From assembly GCF_900996235.1 (NCBI RefSeq), contig NZ_CAAJGM010000274.1, positions 62,001 to 126,000 of the forward strand: a stretch of 64,000 bases of DNA. The letters run 5' to 3'. Below are positions 45,551-53,823 of the stretch, piece by piece. The DNA comes from Paraburkholderia sp. BCC1885. Lineage in GTDB: Bacteria; Pseudomonadota; Gammaproteobacteria; Burkholderiales; Burkholderiaceae. Each line of letters starts with the position of its first letter. Position 1 is the first letter of the stretch. Below the pieces are notes generated by a model, which was not told the origin of the DNA, ran no database searches, and was given only the letters and a program-made list of their open reading frames with translations. Position numbers and translations under genes: made by a program.

Positions 45551-45603
45551 AGGTTCAAACCGCGCGGTTTAAAACCCATACTGTTTAAACCGGCACGGTT
45601 CAT
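45551..45603. promoter_or_regulatory. paired AAACCG/CGGTTT dyads between tyrS and anmK
   Basis: Two similar inverted repeats lie in tandem: AAACCG-CG-CGGTTT (45557-45570) and AAACCG-GCA-CGGTTC (45587-45601). Their centres are about 30 bases apart, near three helical turns. They end just before anmK and lie about 100 bases upstream of tyrS. This looks like a double operator; the protein is unknown. Confidence 0.45.
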
Positions 45604-45629
45604 CACCAATGACTGACAGGAGCAGCATC

Positions 45630-46763
45630 GTGGCGCAAGAGAGCACGGCGGACGGCATCTATTTCGGCTTGATGTCGGGGACCAGCATGGACGGCGTGGA
45701 CGGCATTGCCGTCAAATTCGCCAGGGGCAAGCCGCCGGTCGTCCTCGCGGAGGCCTTCGTGGGCTTCGCGGAAGGCCTGCGCGAGGCGCTATTCGGCCTG
45801 CAGCATCCGGGAGAGAACGAGATCGAGCGCGAAGCGCTGGCGGCCAATGCGCTCGCCACCCGCTACACGGTGTGCGTGCATGAACTGTTGCGCGGGGGCA
45901 GTCTGTCAGCCGTCGACGTGCGGGCCATCGGTGTGCACGGCCAGACGGTGCGGCATCGTCCGGAGAAAGGCTACACGCGTCAGACCAACAATCCGGCGCT
46001 GCTGGCGGAAATGGCGCACATCGACGTGATCGCGGACTTCCGCAGCCGCGACGTCGCCGCGGGCGGCCAGGGCGCGCCGCTGGTGCCGGCGTTCCACGCG
46101 ACCGTGTTCGGAGCGCCGGGCGAAACGCGCGTGGTGTGCAATCTGGGCGGCATCAGCAACATTACGATTCTGAATGCCGCGGGCGGCGTGCGCGGCTTCG
46201 ATTGCGGGCCGGCCAACGCGCTGCTCGACGAATGGGCGCAGCGCCATCTCGGCAAGCCGTTCGACGAAAACGGGCATTTCGCTGCTGGCGGCAAGTTGCA
46301 TCAACCGTTGCTAAACGCGTTACTCGACGAGCCGTTCTTCACGCAACAGCCGCCAAAAAGCACCGGCCGCGACCTGTTCAATCCGGCCTGGCTCGACGCG
46401 AAACTGCAGCCGTTTGCCGCCCTCGCCCCCGCCGACGTGCAGGCGACGCTGGTCGCGCTGACAGCAATCACAGTGGCTCGCGAAATCGAACGTCATGCAT
46501 CGGATGTGCGGGCGGTGTATGTCTGCGGCGGCGGCGCGCGTAACCCGGTGTTGATGAAAGCGATCCAGGCCGCGCTTGAGGACAGCGGCGTTAGCGGCGT
46601 ACCGGTGCTGACCACCGAGGCGCTCGGCGTGCCGCCTCACCAGGTCGAGCCACTGGCGTTCGCGTGGCTGGCGATGCGCTGCGTGGCGCGCGAGCCGGGC
46701 AACCTGGCGGCGGTCACGGGCGCGGCGGGAGAGCGAGTGCTGGGCGCGATTTATCCGCGCTGA
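45630..46763 (+). CDS. anmK: anhydro-N-acetylmuramic acid kinase AnmK
   Basis: AnmK hydrolyses and phosphorylates 1,6-anhydro-MurNAc from peptidoglycan recycling. I prefer the GTG at 45630 (377 residues) because AGGAG lies 7 bases before it; the ATG at 45609 has no such site. Motifs are GLMSGTSMDGVDG (ATP site), VHGQTVRHRP, QTNNPALLAE, VIADFRSRDVAAGGQGAPL and CNLGGISNIT, and in the C-domain VCGGGARNPVLM. E. coli AnmK has 369 residues. It is divergent from tyrS and ends at a good terminator. Confidence 0.94.
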   Translation: MAQESTADGIYFGLMSGTSMDGVDGIAVKFARGKPPVVLAEAFVGFAEGLREALFGLQHPGENEIEREALAANALATRYTVCVHELLRGGSLSAVDVRAIGVHGQTVRHRPEKGYTRQTNNPALLAEMAHIDVIADFRSRDVAAGGQGAPLVPAFHATVFGAPGETRVVCNLGGISNITILNAAGGVRGFDCGPANALLDEWAQRHLGKPFDENGHFAAGGKLHQPLLNALLDEPFFTQQPPKSTGRDLFNPAWLDAKLQPFAALAPADVQATLVALTAITVAREIERHASDVRAVYVCGGGARNPVLMKAIQAALEDSGVSGVPVLTTEALGVPPHQVEPLAFAWLAMRCVAREPGNLAAVTGAAGERVLGAIYPR

Positions 46764-46812
46764 GAGATTCGCAGGCCCGGCCGGCATGGCGGGCAATGTG
46801 CAGGATCAATGA

Positions 46813-46841
46813 GAAACGGGGCCGAAGCCCCGTTTCTTGTA
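46813..46841 (+). terminator. Rho-independent terminator of anmK
   Basis: GAAACGGGGC (46813-46822) pairs perfectly with GCCCCGTTTC (46827-46836) across a CGAA tetraloop. A short T-containing tail follows. Confidence 0.8.
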
Positions 46842-46897
46842 ACACCGATCCAGATTCCGGTCTGCCTGCTCAGGCCTCAGTCCCGCGACCTTCTATC

Positions 46898-47263
46898 TCA
46901 GACCGAGAACGACGAACCGCAACCGCAGGTGGTCGTGGCGTTCGGATTCTTGATCACGAACTGGGCGCCGTTGATGTCGTCCTTGTAGTCGATCTCAGCG
47001 CCAACCAGATACTGGTAGCTCATCGAATCGATCAGCAGCTGGACGCCGCTCTTGTTCATCACGGTATCGTCTTCGTTGACGGCTTCGTCGAACGTAAAAC
47101 CGTATTGAAAGCCCGAGCAGCCGCCGCCCTGCACGAATACGCGCAGTTTCAGCTCCGGGTTGCCTTCTTCGTCGATCAGCTGCTTGACCTTGTCAGCCGC
47201 TGCGTCGGTAAAAACGAAGGGGCTAGGCATCTCGGTCACGGGGGTGTCGGTGACTGCGTTCAT
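46898..47263 (-). CDS. erpA: iron-sulfur cluster insertion protein ErpA
   Basis: ErpA is an A-type carrier that delivers Fe-S clusters to apoproteins. The 121-residue protein has the three conserved cysteines C49 (GGGCSGFQYGF), C113 and C115 (TTCGCGSSFSV). The ATG follows GGAGAGTTCGA. It lies downstream of rplM-rpsI on the same strand, past a terminator, an arrangement common in Burkholderia and Neisseria. Confidence 0.96.
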   Translation of the reverse strand: MNAVTDTPVTEMPSPFVFTDAAADKVKQLIDEEGNPELKLRVFVQGGGCSGFQYGFTFDEAVNEDDTVMNKSGVQLLIDSMSYQYLVGAEIDYKDDINGAQFVIKNPNATTTCGCGSSFSV

Positions 47264-47387
47264 TCGAACTCTCCAAAAAGGCTTCTAACCGCTATTGTAG
47301 GGCTGATCTCAATATCGTGCCGAAGCCCACAAAATCAATGGGTTCTCTCCGACAGCCCGCGGTCGGCCCGCACGACGCCCGAATATG

Positions 47388-47424
47388 AAAAAAGCCGCCA
47401 ACGCAAACGCGCTGGCGGCTTTTG
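47388..47424 (-). terminator. terminator of the rplM-rpsI operon
   Basis: GCCGCCA (47394-47400) and TGGCGGC (47413-47419) pair, with the stem extended by A and T runs on both sides and a 12-base loop. On the minus strand a run of six U follows, about 40-75 bases after the rpsI stop. Confidence 0.85.
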
Positions 47425-47462
47425 CAGTGACCTGACCCGAAGGCCAGAGCACACCGAAGCGA

Positions 47463-47855
47463 TTAACGCTTCGAGAATTGCTTCCTGCGACGTGCCTTGT
47501 GGAAGCCGACCTTCTTACGTTCGACTTCACGAGCGTCACGCGTAACGAAGCCAGCCTTCGACAGTTCCGGCTTCAGCGTTGCGTCGTAGTCCATCAGCGC
47601 GCGGGTGATGCCGTGGCGAACCGCACCGGCTTGACCCGTTTCACCGCCACCCGTCACGTTGACCTTGATGTCGAACGTGACGCCGTGGTTCGTGAGTTCC
47701 AGCGGCTGACGCACGATCATCAGCGACGTTTCGCGCGAGAAGTAGTCGGCGATGGGCTTGCCGTTCACAACGATATCGCCCTTGCCTGCCTTGATGAAGA
47801 CGCGTGCGACGGCGCTCTTGCGGCGGCCCGTGCCATAGTTCCAATTACCGATCAT
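47463..47855 (-). CDS. rpsI: 30S ribosomal protein S9
   Basis: S9 sits in the 30S head; its C-terminal tail reaches the P-site tRNA. The 130-residue protein starts MIGNWNYGTGRRKSAVARVFIKAG and contains GGGETGQAGAVRHGITRAL. It ends in the basic tail KKVGFHKARRRKQFSKR with the terminal Lys-Arg typical of S9. It follows rplM by 11 bases in the universal rplM-rpsI operon. Confidence 0.98.
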   Translation of the reverse strand: MIGNWNYGTGRRKSAVARVFIKAGKGDIVVNGKPIADYFSRETSLMIVRQPLELTNHGVTFDIKVNVTGGGETGQAGAVRHGITRALMDYDATLKPELSKAGFVTRDAREVERKKVGFHKARRRKQFSKR

Positions 47856-47866
47856 GTGGGCTCCCC

Positions 47867-48295
47867 TTAGATCTCGAGCGCTTTCGGCTGTTGTGCCGAA
47901 TGCGGATGCGTTGCTTCAGCGTAGACCTTCAGCTTCTTGATCATCGCGTAGCCGAGCGGGCCCTTCGGCAGCATGCCTTTGACCGCTTTCTCGAGCGCGC
48001 GGCCCGGGAAGCGTTCCTGCATCTTGCCGAACGTCGTTTCATAAATACCGCCCGGGTAACCCGAGTGACGGTAGTACTTCTTGTCCGTGGACTTGTTGCC
48101 CGTGACACGGAGCTTGCCGGCGTTGATAACGATGATGAAATCACCGGTGTCGACGTGCGGAGTGAATTCTGGCTTGTGTTTGCCGCGAAGACGGTGTGCC
48201 ACTTCGCTGGCGACACGCCCGAGAACCTTATCCGTCGCGTCAATCACGTACCATTCGCGCGTAACCTCATGGGCCTTTGCGGAAAATGTCTTCAT
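47867..48295 (-). CDS. rplM: 50S ribosomal protein L13
   Basis: L13 is an early-assembling 23S rRNA-binding protein. The 142-residue product starts MKTFSAKAHEVTREWYVIDATDKVLGR and contains GDFIIVINAGKLRVTGNK, KKYYRHSGYPGGIYE and AVKGMLPKGPLGYAMIKKLKVY. The family length is identical in E. coli (142). A strong promoter lies about 120 bases upstream, leaving a leader of about 113 nt that could bind L13 for feedback control (known in E. coli; not shown here). Confidence 0.98.
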   Translation of the reverse strand: MKTFSAKAHEVTREWYVIDATDKVLGRVASEVAHRLRGKHKPEFTPHVDTGDFIIVINAGKLRVTGNKSTDKKYYRHSGYPGGIYETTFGKMQERFPGRALEKAVKGMLPKGPLGYAMIKKLKVYAEATHPHSAQQPKALEI

Positions 48296-48414
48296 GATCG
48301 ATCCAAAAATAATTGCTGCGCCCAGTGTTTTTTCCTGCTTGTAATGTGCGCATCGAGGCGCGTGCAGGCTCTCCCTGTTCTTCCTCCGCGGGCACGAATG
48401 CGGAAAAGCCTTGG

Positions 48415-48444
48415 ATTATAAAGGAAATTCTGCGCGCTCGTCAA
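48415..48444 (-). promoter_or_regulatory. sigma-70 promoter of rplM-rpsI
   Basis: On the minus strand TTGACG (48439-48444) and TATAAT (48415-48420) are separated by 18 bases. The predicted start near 48408 leaves a leader of about 113 nt before rplM. This is one of the best promoter matches in the window. Confidence 0.8.
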
Positions 48445-48481
48445 AATTTGCAGCGGCCAAGCCGGGTTCGGGGCGCGGGCG

Positions 48482-48511
48482 AAAAAAAACCCGAACGAGC
48501 GGTTCGGGTTT
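48482..48511 (-). terminator. terminator of the putative sRNA
   Basis: AAACCCGAAC (48487-48496) and GTTCGGGTTT (48502-48511) form a perfect 10-bp stem with a 5-base loop; on the minus strand it runs into UUUUUUUU. No protein gene on that strand ends nearby, which is what points to an RNA gene. Confidence 0.88.
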
Positions 48512-48573
48512 AATCCACCATAGGAGGAGGGTGGAGGAGACATGCGGAAGTTGCCGAACTGCGACAACCAATG
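48482..48573 (-). ncRNA. putative trans-acting small RNA with a CUCCUCCU (anti-Shine-Dalgarno) loop
   Basis: A promoter, about 90 nt without a reading frame, and a perfect terminator follow one another on the minus strand. Stem 1 is GTTGTCG/CGGCAAC (plus coordinates 48550-48568, 5-nt loop). Stem 2 is UCCACC/GGUGGA (48514-48535) with the 10-nt loop CUCCUCCUAU, complementary to Shine-Dalgarno sequences. Stem 3 is the terminator AAACCCGAAC/GUUCGGGUUU with an eight-U tail (48482-48511). The arrangement fits Hfq-type sRNAs with C/U-rich seeds known in Burkholderia and alphaproteobacteria. Transcription has not been shown; the call is from structure alone. Confidence 0.7.
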
Positions 48574-48579
48574 GAAACG

Positions 48580-48608
48580 ATTATATGAGCCGACCTTGTG
48601 CAACGCAA
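48580..48608 (-). promoter_or_regulatory. promoter of the putative sRNA
   Basis: On the minus strand TTGCGT (48603-48608) and a perfect TATAAT (48580-48585) are separated by exactly 17 bases; RNA should start near 48573. Confidence 0.75.
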
Positions 48609-48617
48609 GATCATTTG

Positions 48618-48642
48618 CATTACGAAATTCGATTTCATAATG
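48618..48642. promoter_or_regulatory. dyad upstream of the sRNA promoter
   Basis: CATTACGAAAT (48618-48628) and ATTTCATAATG (48632-48642) are inverted arms with one mismatch around TCG. The dyad lies at about -45 to -69 relative to the predicted RNA start, a typical place for an activator. An AT-rich tract with ATAAAT/ATTTAT arms follows near 48672-48686. Confidence 0.45.
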
Positions 48643-48908
48643 TGGCACACACCTCCGCTCTAGAGTTCAGCAATAAATATTATTTATATCAAACACTTAG
48701 CCTTTGATTCATCGCCCTTTTTCACGGCTGCACTAGAGCAAAACCCCTAATGGCGTCAGGGCAATCCCGCACTGCACGCAGCATGCGGCACCGCAACATG
48801 CAAGCCATCAACGAGCATATCGGCGCGCCGAAGTGCCCTCGGGCGAACGCGCAGACCTCGGGCTACAATGGCATTTCGAATACAAGATGCGCAAGCTGGG
48901 GTACAGGC

Positions 48909-49331
48909 ATGGAATGCAAAGTTAGCTGGATGGGGCAAGACGGCATGGCCTTCGCCGCCGAAACGGGCAGCGGCCACCTCGTCACGATGGACGGCGCGCC
49001 GGAAGGCGGCGGCCGCAACCTAGCGCCGCGTCCCATGGAAATGGTTCTGCTCGGCACCGGCGGCTGCACGGCCTACGACGTGGTGATGATCCTGAAGAAA
49101 AGCCGTCAGGAAATCGCCGGCTGCTCGGTGACGTTGAAAGCCGAGCGCGCCAGCGAAGATCCGAAAGTGTTCACCAAAATTCACTTTCACTTCACCGTCA
49201 CCGGCAAGAACCTGAACCCCGCTACCGTGGAACGGGCGATCAACCTGTCGCACGACAAATACTGCTCGGCGTCCATCATGATCGCCAAGACCGCTGAACT
49301 GACGCACTCGTTCGATATCGTCGCGGGCTGA
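48909..49331 (+). CDS. OsmC-family protein (YhfA-like)
   Basis: The 140-residue protein from the ATG at 48909 (MECKVSWMGQDGMAFAAETGSG) has the OsmC fold. The first cysteine motif is in LLGTGGCTAYDVVMILKKSRQ (C about 58) and the second in LSHDKYCSASIMIAK (C about 120), the peroxidatic/resolving pair of the family. OsmC/Ohr members reduce organic hydroperoxides; the YhfA branch is less well characterised, so the exact role is open. A TACAAT -10 lies at 48864-48869. Confidence 0.9.
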   Translation: MECKVSWMGQDGMAFAAETGSGHLVTMDGAPEGGGRNLAPRPMEMVLLGTGGCTAYDVVMILKKSRQEIAGCSVTLKAERASEDPKVFTKIHFHFTVTGKNLNPATVERAINLSHDKYCSASIMIAKTAELTHSFDIVAG

Positions 49332-49363
49332 ACCTGGCGGCGCCAGGCGGCGACACCGAAAGG

Positions 49364-49397
49364 AAATGCCGGCATCCTCACGGATGCCGGCATTTTT
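49364..49397. terminator. bidirectional terminator between the OsmC gene and rnpB
   Basis: AAATGCCGGCATCC (49364-49377) pairs with GGATGCCGGCATTT (49382-49395) around a TCAC loop. T residues follow on the right for the OsmC gene; rnpB comes in from the other side and can end here. Confidence 0.85.
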
Positions 49398-49405
49398 CTA
49401 TTCAG

Positions 49406-49821
<416 letters not shown>

Positions 49822-49949
49822 GCGCGGATTTTAACACCTGCGGGCGAATGAGGCCGCGGCGAGGGAGAAATAGAAACTGAGGCTACGGCGGCTGTTCGCG
49901 GGTCGACCGCCCTGTCGTGCTGTTCAGCGCGAACAACGGGCATCGGTTC

Positions 49950-50792
49950 TCAAGGCGCTGGCCTGGCGAGAATCCGGCTGCGTCCCGCGCGAAATACCGC
50001 GGGATCGTCGTAGAAAGACGCCGCCTCATTGGCTGGCCACCAGCCGGGGATGCCCAGCAGCGGCAGCGGTGAGAACAGGCGGACCGTCAAGTCCGGCAAG
50101 GACGACAGCTCGCGGCTGACCGCTTCGTCGAGCCATGCATTGCGTGCCTCGATGGACCACGAGAAATATCCGGCAGGGACCTCGACGATCCACGCATGCC
50201 CAGTGCACGCCTTATAGGGCGAGATCAGCTTCTCCAGCAACGCGTGACCAAAACAGCGCACCTCGCAGCGTTCGCCCCACGCCGGGCGGTTCGCCACGAA
50301 CAGCGTCGACCAGTCGAAGCCGCGCAATCCCTGGCTGAGCTGAGGATCCGCACACGCGAACAGCAAGGCGTTCTCGTCGAACAACGTCAGGGCATCGCGC
50401 ACGCCGCCGCGCGTCGGACCGACGCCCAGAGCATCGATGGCGGCCGACTGGCGCGCATTCAGCACAGCCTTGATGCGCGGGAAGGCAAACCAGACCGAGG
50501 CATTGAAGAAATCGTGCAGGTTATGGCGAGTGGGCACGCAGCCTGTCGCGGCGATATGCGCCTCGTAGGCCGCGCCCGGCGGCAGTTGGTCCTGTGCGAT
50601 GAAGGCGAGGCGCTGACCGCGGCCGGTGGTCTGCCGCGCTATCCGCGCGTCGGCATTCATTTCGTCGAGCAGTGCGGCATAGCTCGTCAGTGCCGCCTGC
50701 TGCCAGCGGACACCCCGCGCGCTGAACTGCGCGAACCACGGCAACGACCAGTTGATGTCCGCAAAACCGGGCTTGCCCTCTTCGCCCGCCAC
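49950..50792 (-). CDS. DUF3025 domain-containing protein
   Basis: The gene starts at a GTG (50790-50792) overlapping the end of pyrC by 10 bases and has GAGGCAGAAC before it, giving 280 residues (start VAGEEGKPGFADINWSLPWFAQF). It shows conserved strings of DUF3025: YEAHIAATGCVPTRHNLHDFFNASVWFAFPRIKAVLNARQ and GGVRDALTLFDENALLFAC. No signal peptide or membrane helix is seen. The overlap with pyrC means translational coupling. Function unknown in the family as far as I know. Confidence 0.85.
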   Translation of the reverse strand: MAGEEGKPGFADINWSLPWFAQFSARGVRWQQAALTSYAALLDEMNADARIARQTTGRGQRLAFIAQDQLPPGAAYEAHIAATGCVPTRHNLHDFFNASVWFAFPRIKAVLNARQSAAIDALGVGPTRGGVRDALTLFDENALLFACADPQLSQGLRGFDWSTLFVANRPAWGERCEVRCFGHALLEKLISPYKACTGHAWIVEVPAGYFSWSIEARNAWLDEAVSRELSSLPDLTVRLFSPLPLLGIPGWWPANEAASFYDDPAVFRAGRSRILARPAP

Positions 50793-50800
50793 GTTCTGCC

Positions 50801-51862
50801 TCAGACCAGCCGCCAGCCGATCGTCTCGCCGCCGCGCAAGGGCACGACCGGCGTATCGCCCACCGGCAATTCCGCCGGCAGCGTCCACTGTTCGCGGCGC
50901 AGCGTGACCTTCCCGGCGTTACGCGGCAGACGGTAAAAGTCGGCGCCGAAAAAGCTGGCGAACCCTTCGAGCTTGTCCAGCGCGCCGGCCTGATCGAAGG
51001 CCTCCGCATACAGTTCGAGCGCGTGCAGCGCCGTGTAGCAGCCCGCGCAACCGCACGCATGCTCCTTTAACCCCTTCGGATGCGGCGCGCTATCCGTGCC
51101 GAGGAAGAAACGCGGATTGCCCGAGGTGGCCGCCTCGACCAGCGCCACGCGGTGCGTCTCGCGCTTCAACACCGGCAGGCAGTAGTAATGCGGACGAATG
51201 CCGCCCTGGAAAATCGCGTTGCGGTTGTAGAGCAAATGGTGCGCGGTGATCGTCGCGCCGAGCAGTTCCGGCGCGGCGCCGGCTTCGCGGATGTAGTCCA
51301 CCGCATCTTTGGTCGTGATGTGCTCGAACACCACCTTCAGCGCCGGAAACGCACGGCGCAGCGGCGTCATCACACGGTCGATGAACACTTTCTCGCGGTC
51401 GAACAGGTCGATCGAGGCATCCGTCACTTCGCCGTGAATCAGCAACGGCATGCCGGTTTCCTGCATGACTTCGAGCGTTTTCGCGCACTTCATGATGTCG
51501 GTGACGCCCGCGTCCGAATTGGTCGTGGCGCCCGCCGGATAGAGCTTCACGCCATGCACGAAGCCGCTTTCGCGGGCGCGGCGAATCTCGTCGGGCGGCG
51601 TGTTGTCGGTGAGGTACAGCGTCATCAGCGGTTCGAACTTCACGCCGGCCGGAATTGCGGCGACGATGCGTTCGCGGTAAGCCTGCGCCATCGCGGTGGT
51701 CGTCACGGGCGGCTTCAGGTTCGGCATGATGATCGCGCGACCGAACTGGCGCGCGGTATCCGGCAGTACGGCCGCCAGCATTGCGCCGTCGCGCACATGA
51801 AGATGCCAGTCGTCGGGGCGGGCGAACGTCAGGGAATCGAGGGAAGCAGTGGAAGCAGTCAT
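50801..51862 (-). CDS. pyrC: dihydroorotase PyrC
   Basis: PyrC closes carbamoyl-aspartate to dihydroorotate in pyrimidine synthesis. The 353-residue type II enzyme has zinc ligands H20 and H22 (DDWHLHVRDG), the carbamylated Lys in HGVKLYPAGATTNSDAG (about 106), H in LLIHGEVTD, H in VVFEHITTKD and Asp in FLGTDSAPHPKG. The length matches E. coli PyrC (348). The DUF3025 gene follows with overlap. It is divergent from the glutamine amidotransferase gene. Confidence 0.97.
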   Translation of the reverse strand: MTASTASLDSLTFARPDDWHLHVRDGAMLAAVLPDTARQFGRAIIMPNLKPPVTTTAMAQAYRERIVAAIPAGVKFEPLMTLYLTDNTPPDEIRRARESGFVHGVKLYPAGATTNSDAGVTDIMKCAKTLEVMQETGMPLLIHGEVTDASIDLFDREKVFIDRVMTPLRRAFPALKVVFEHITTKDAVDYIREAGAAPELLGATITAHHLLYNRNAIFQGGIRPHYYCLPVLKRETHRVALVEAATSGNPRFFLGTDSAPHPKGLKEHACGCAGCYTALHALELYAEAFDQAGALDKLEGFASFFGADFYRLPRNAGKVTLRREQWTLPAELPVGDTPVVPLRGGETIGWRLV

Positions 51863-52030
51863 GGCGTGAGGTTGACGAACCCGGCACCGCCAGCAGCATT
51901 GACATGGGCAAACCGCAGCGCTGCGGTATATACATAGGTCAATTTAGCTATTTGACGCGCCTGGCTCGGTGATATGCTTGGAAATCGTCATTGTAACGGG
52001 TCGCCCCGTTAAGAAGCTCCGCATCAGCAC

Positions 52031-52969
52031 ATGTGCCAACTCCTCGGAATGAACTGCGCCGCGCCGACGGACGTCACGTTCTCGTTCACCGGCTTTGCGG
52101 CGCGCGGCGGCGTCACCGATCACCATGCTGACGGCTGGGGCATCGCCTTCTTCGAAGACAAGGCCTGCCGCCTGTTCATTGACCATCAGTCGTCGGCCAC
52201 CTCGCCGATCGCCGAAATGGTCAAGCGTTACCCGATCAAGTCGAAGAACACCATTGCGCACATCCGTAAGGCCACGCAAGGTCATATCCAGCTGGAAAAC
52301 TGCCACCCGTTCATGCGTGAACTGTGGGGCCGTCACTGGATCTTCGCGCACAACGGCGACCTCAAGAATCATTCGCCGTTCCTGACCGGCGTCTACCAGC
52401 CGGTCGGCACCACCGACAGCGAACTCGCGTTCTGCGCCTTGCTGCAAGGTCTGCGTAAGGCATTTCCGACTACCCAGCCGCCGCTCGACGAACTGTTTGC
52501 CGTGCTCGGCACGCTCACGCGCGAGATCACGCAATTCGGCGTATTCAACTTTTTGATGTCCAACGGCCAGGCGCTGTTCGCCCACTGCTCGACCAACCTG
52601 CACTACATCGTGCGCCGCTGGCCGTTTTCGACCGCGCATCTGGTCGACGCGGACGTGTCGATCGATTTCGCCAAATACACCACGCCGGAAGACCGCGTCG
52701 CGGTCATCGCCACCCAGCCGCTGACCGACAACGAAGTGTGGACCGCATTCAAACCCGGCGACCTGCTGATGTTCCAGCACGGCGAGGTGGTGGGCCGCGT
52801 GAATGTGCCGGTGCCGCCCTGCGTGCTCGAAAAGCTGCGCAATCCGGCGTTGGACGCGTCCGCCTCGGCGACCATGGCAACCGCGTCCATTCGCCCGGCG
52901 GTGGTATCGCCCGAACCGGTCACGCTCGACGTCGAAGCCGCGGACGATGCCGCCGCTTTCGAGTCCTGA
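52031..52969 (+). CDS. class II glutamine amidotransferase (YafJ-like)
   Basis: The 312-residue protein starts MCQLLGMNCAAPTDVTFSFTG; Cys2 becomes the N-terminal nucleophile after Met removal. GGVTDHHADGWGIAFFED, AHIRKATQGHIQLENCHPF and FAHNGDLKNH are the glutamine-site strings of class II amidotransferases. In the related E. coli YafJ no acceptor is known with certainty. The C-terminal 50 residues are Ala/Val-rich and look disordered. It stands alone and is convergent with gltL. Confidence 0.9.
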   Translation: MCQLLGMNCAAPTDVTFSFTGFAARGGVTDHHADGWGIAFFEDKACRLFIDHQSSATSPIAEMVKRYPIKSKNTIAHIRKATQGHIQLENCHPFMRELWGRHWIFAHNGDLKNHSPFLTGVYQPVGTTDSELAFCALLQGLRKAFPTTQPPLDELFAVLGTLTREITQFGVFNFLMSNGQALFAHCSTNLHYIVRRWPFSTAHLVDADVSIDFAKYTTPEDRVAVIATQPLTDNEVWTAFKPGDLLMFQHGEVVGRVNVPVPPCVLEKLRNPALDASASATMATASIRPAVVSPEPVTLDVEAADDAAAFES

Positions 52970-53044
52970 AGCAAGGAAGTAAGCCGCGCCGTGTAGGCCG
53001 ATCCTAACCGTCGAAGCGGACTCTCCCCGGAACGAAACACATGC

Positions 53045-53076
53045 AAAATGGCCGCTCTTTCGAGCGGCCATTTTTG
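53045..53076. terminator. bidirectional terminator between the amidotransferase and gltL
   Basis: AAAATGGCCGCTC (53045-53057) pairs perfectly with GAGCGGCCATTTT (53062-53074) across a TTTC loop. It ends both convergent transcripts. Confidence 0.9.
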
Positions 53077-53097
53077 TTTGCGCGCCGGCAACCCGCC

Positions 53098-53823
53098 TCA
53101 GTGCAAAATCTTCGCCAGAAAATCCTTGGCCCGGTCCGACTTCGGATTGGCAAAGAAATCTTCCTTGCGGTCGTCTTCGACGATCAAGCCTTTGTCCATG
53201 AAAATCACGCGATGCGCGACCTTCTTCGCGAAGCCCATTTCGTGCGTCACGCACATCATGGTCATGCCTTCCTGGGCCAGTTCCACCATCACGTCGAGCA
53301 CTTCGTTGATCATCTCGGGGTCGAGCGCGGAGGTTGGCTCGTCGAATAGCATGGCGATCGGGTCCATCGACAGCGCGCGGGCAATCGCCACGCGCTGCTG
53401 CTGACCGCCGGATAGCTGCGCCGGAAACTTGTCCGCGTGGGCGCGCAGGCCGACGCGCTCCAACAGTTTCAACGCCTTCGCGGTGGCTTCGTCTTTCGAG
53501 CGGCCAAGCACCTTGATTTGCGCGAGCGTCAGATTGTCCGTGATCGACAGATGCGGGAACAATTCGAAGTGCTGAAACACCATGCCGACTTTCGCGCGCA
53601 GCTTCGACAGGTTGGTCTTCTTGTCGCCCACCGATTGACCATCAATGGTGATTTCGCCTTTCTGAAACGGTTCAAGGCCGTTGACCGTCTTGATGAGGGT
53701 GGACTTGCCCGAACCGGACGGTCCGCACACCACCACCACTTCACCCTTTTTGACTTCCGTCGAGCAGTCGGTCAGCACCTGAAACTGACCGTACCACTTC
53801 GAAACGTTCTTGATAGAAATCAT
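53098..53823 (-). CDS. gltL: glutamate/aspartate ABC transporter ATP-binding protein GltL
   Basis: The 241-residue ATPase (the length of E. coli GltL) has Walker A GPSGSGKST (about residue 34), the Q-loop FQHFELFPH, signature LSGGQQQRVAIARAL, Walker B MLFDEPTSALDPE and switch His VTHEMGF. The start at 53821-53823 follows AAAGGTTGCAAG. It belongs to the polar amino-acid group of ABC ATPases. Only 137 bases separate it from gltI, so the permease genes gltJ and gltK that normally lie between are absent. Confidence 0.94.
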   Translation of the reverse strand: MISIKNVSKWYGQFQVLTDCSTEVKKGEVVVVCGPSGSGKSTLIKTVNGLEPFQKGEITIDGQSVGDKKTNLSKLRAKVGMVFQHFELFPHLSITDNLTLAQIKVLGRSKDEATAKALKLLERVGLRAHADKFPAQLSGGQQQRVAIARALSMDPIAMLFDEPTSALDPEMINEVLDVMVELAQEGMTMMCVTHEMGFAKKVAHRVIFMDKGLIVEDDRKEDFFANPKSDRAKDFLAKILH

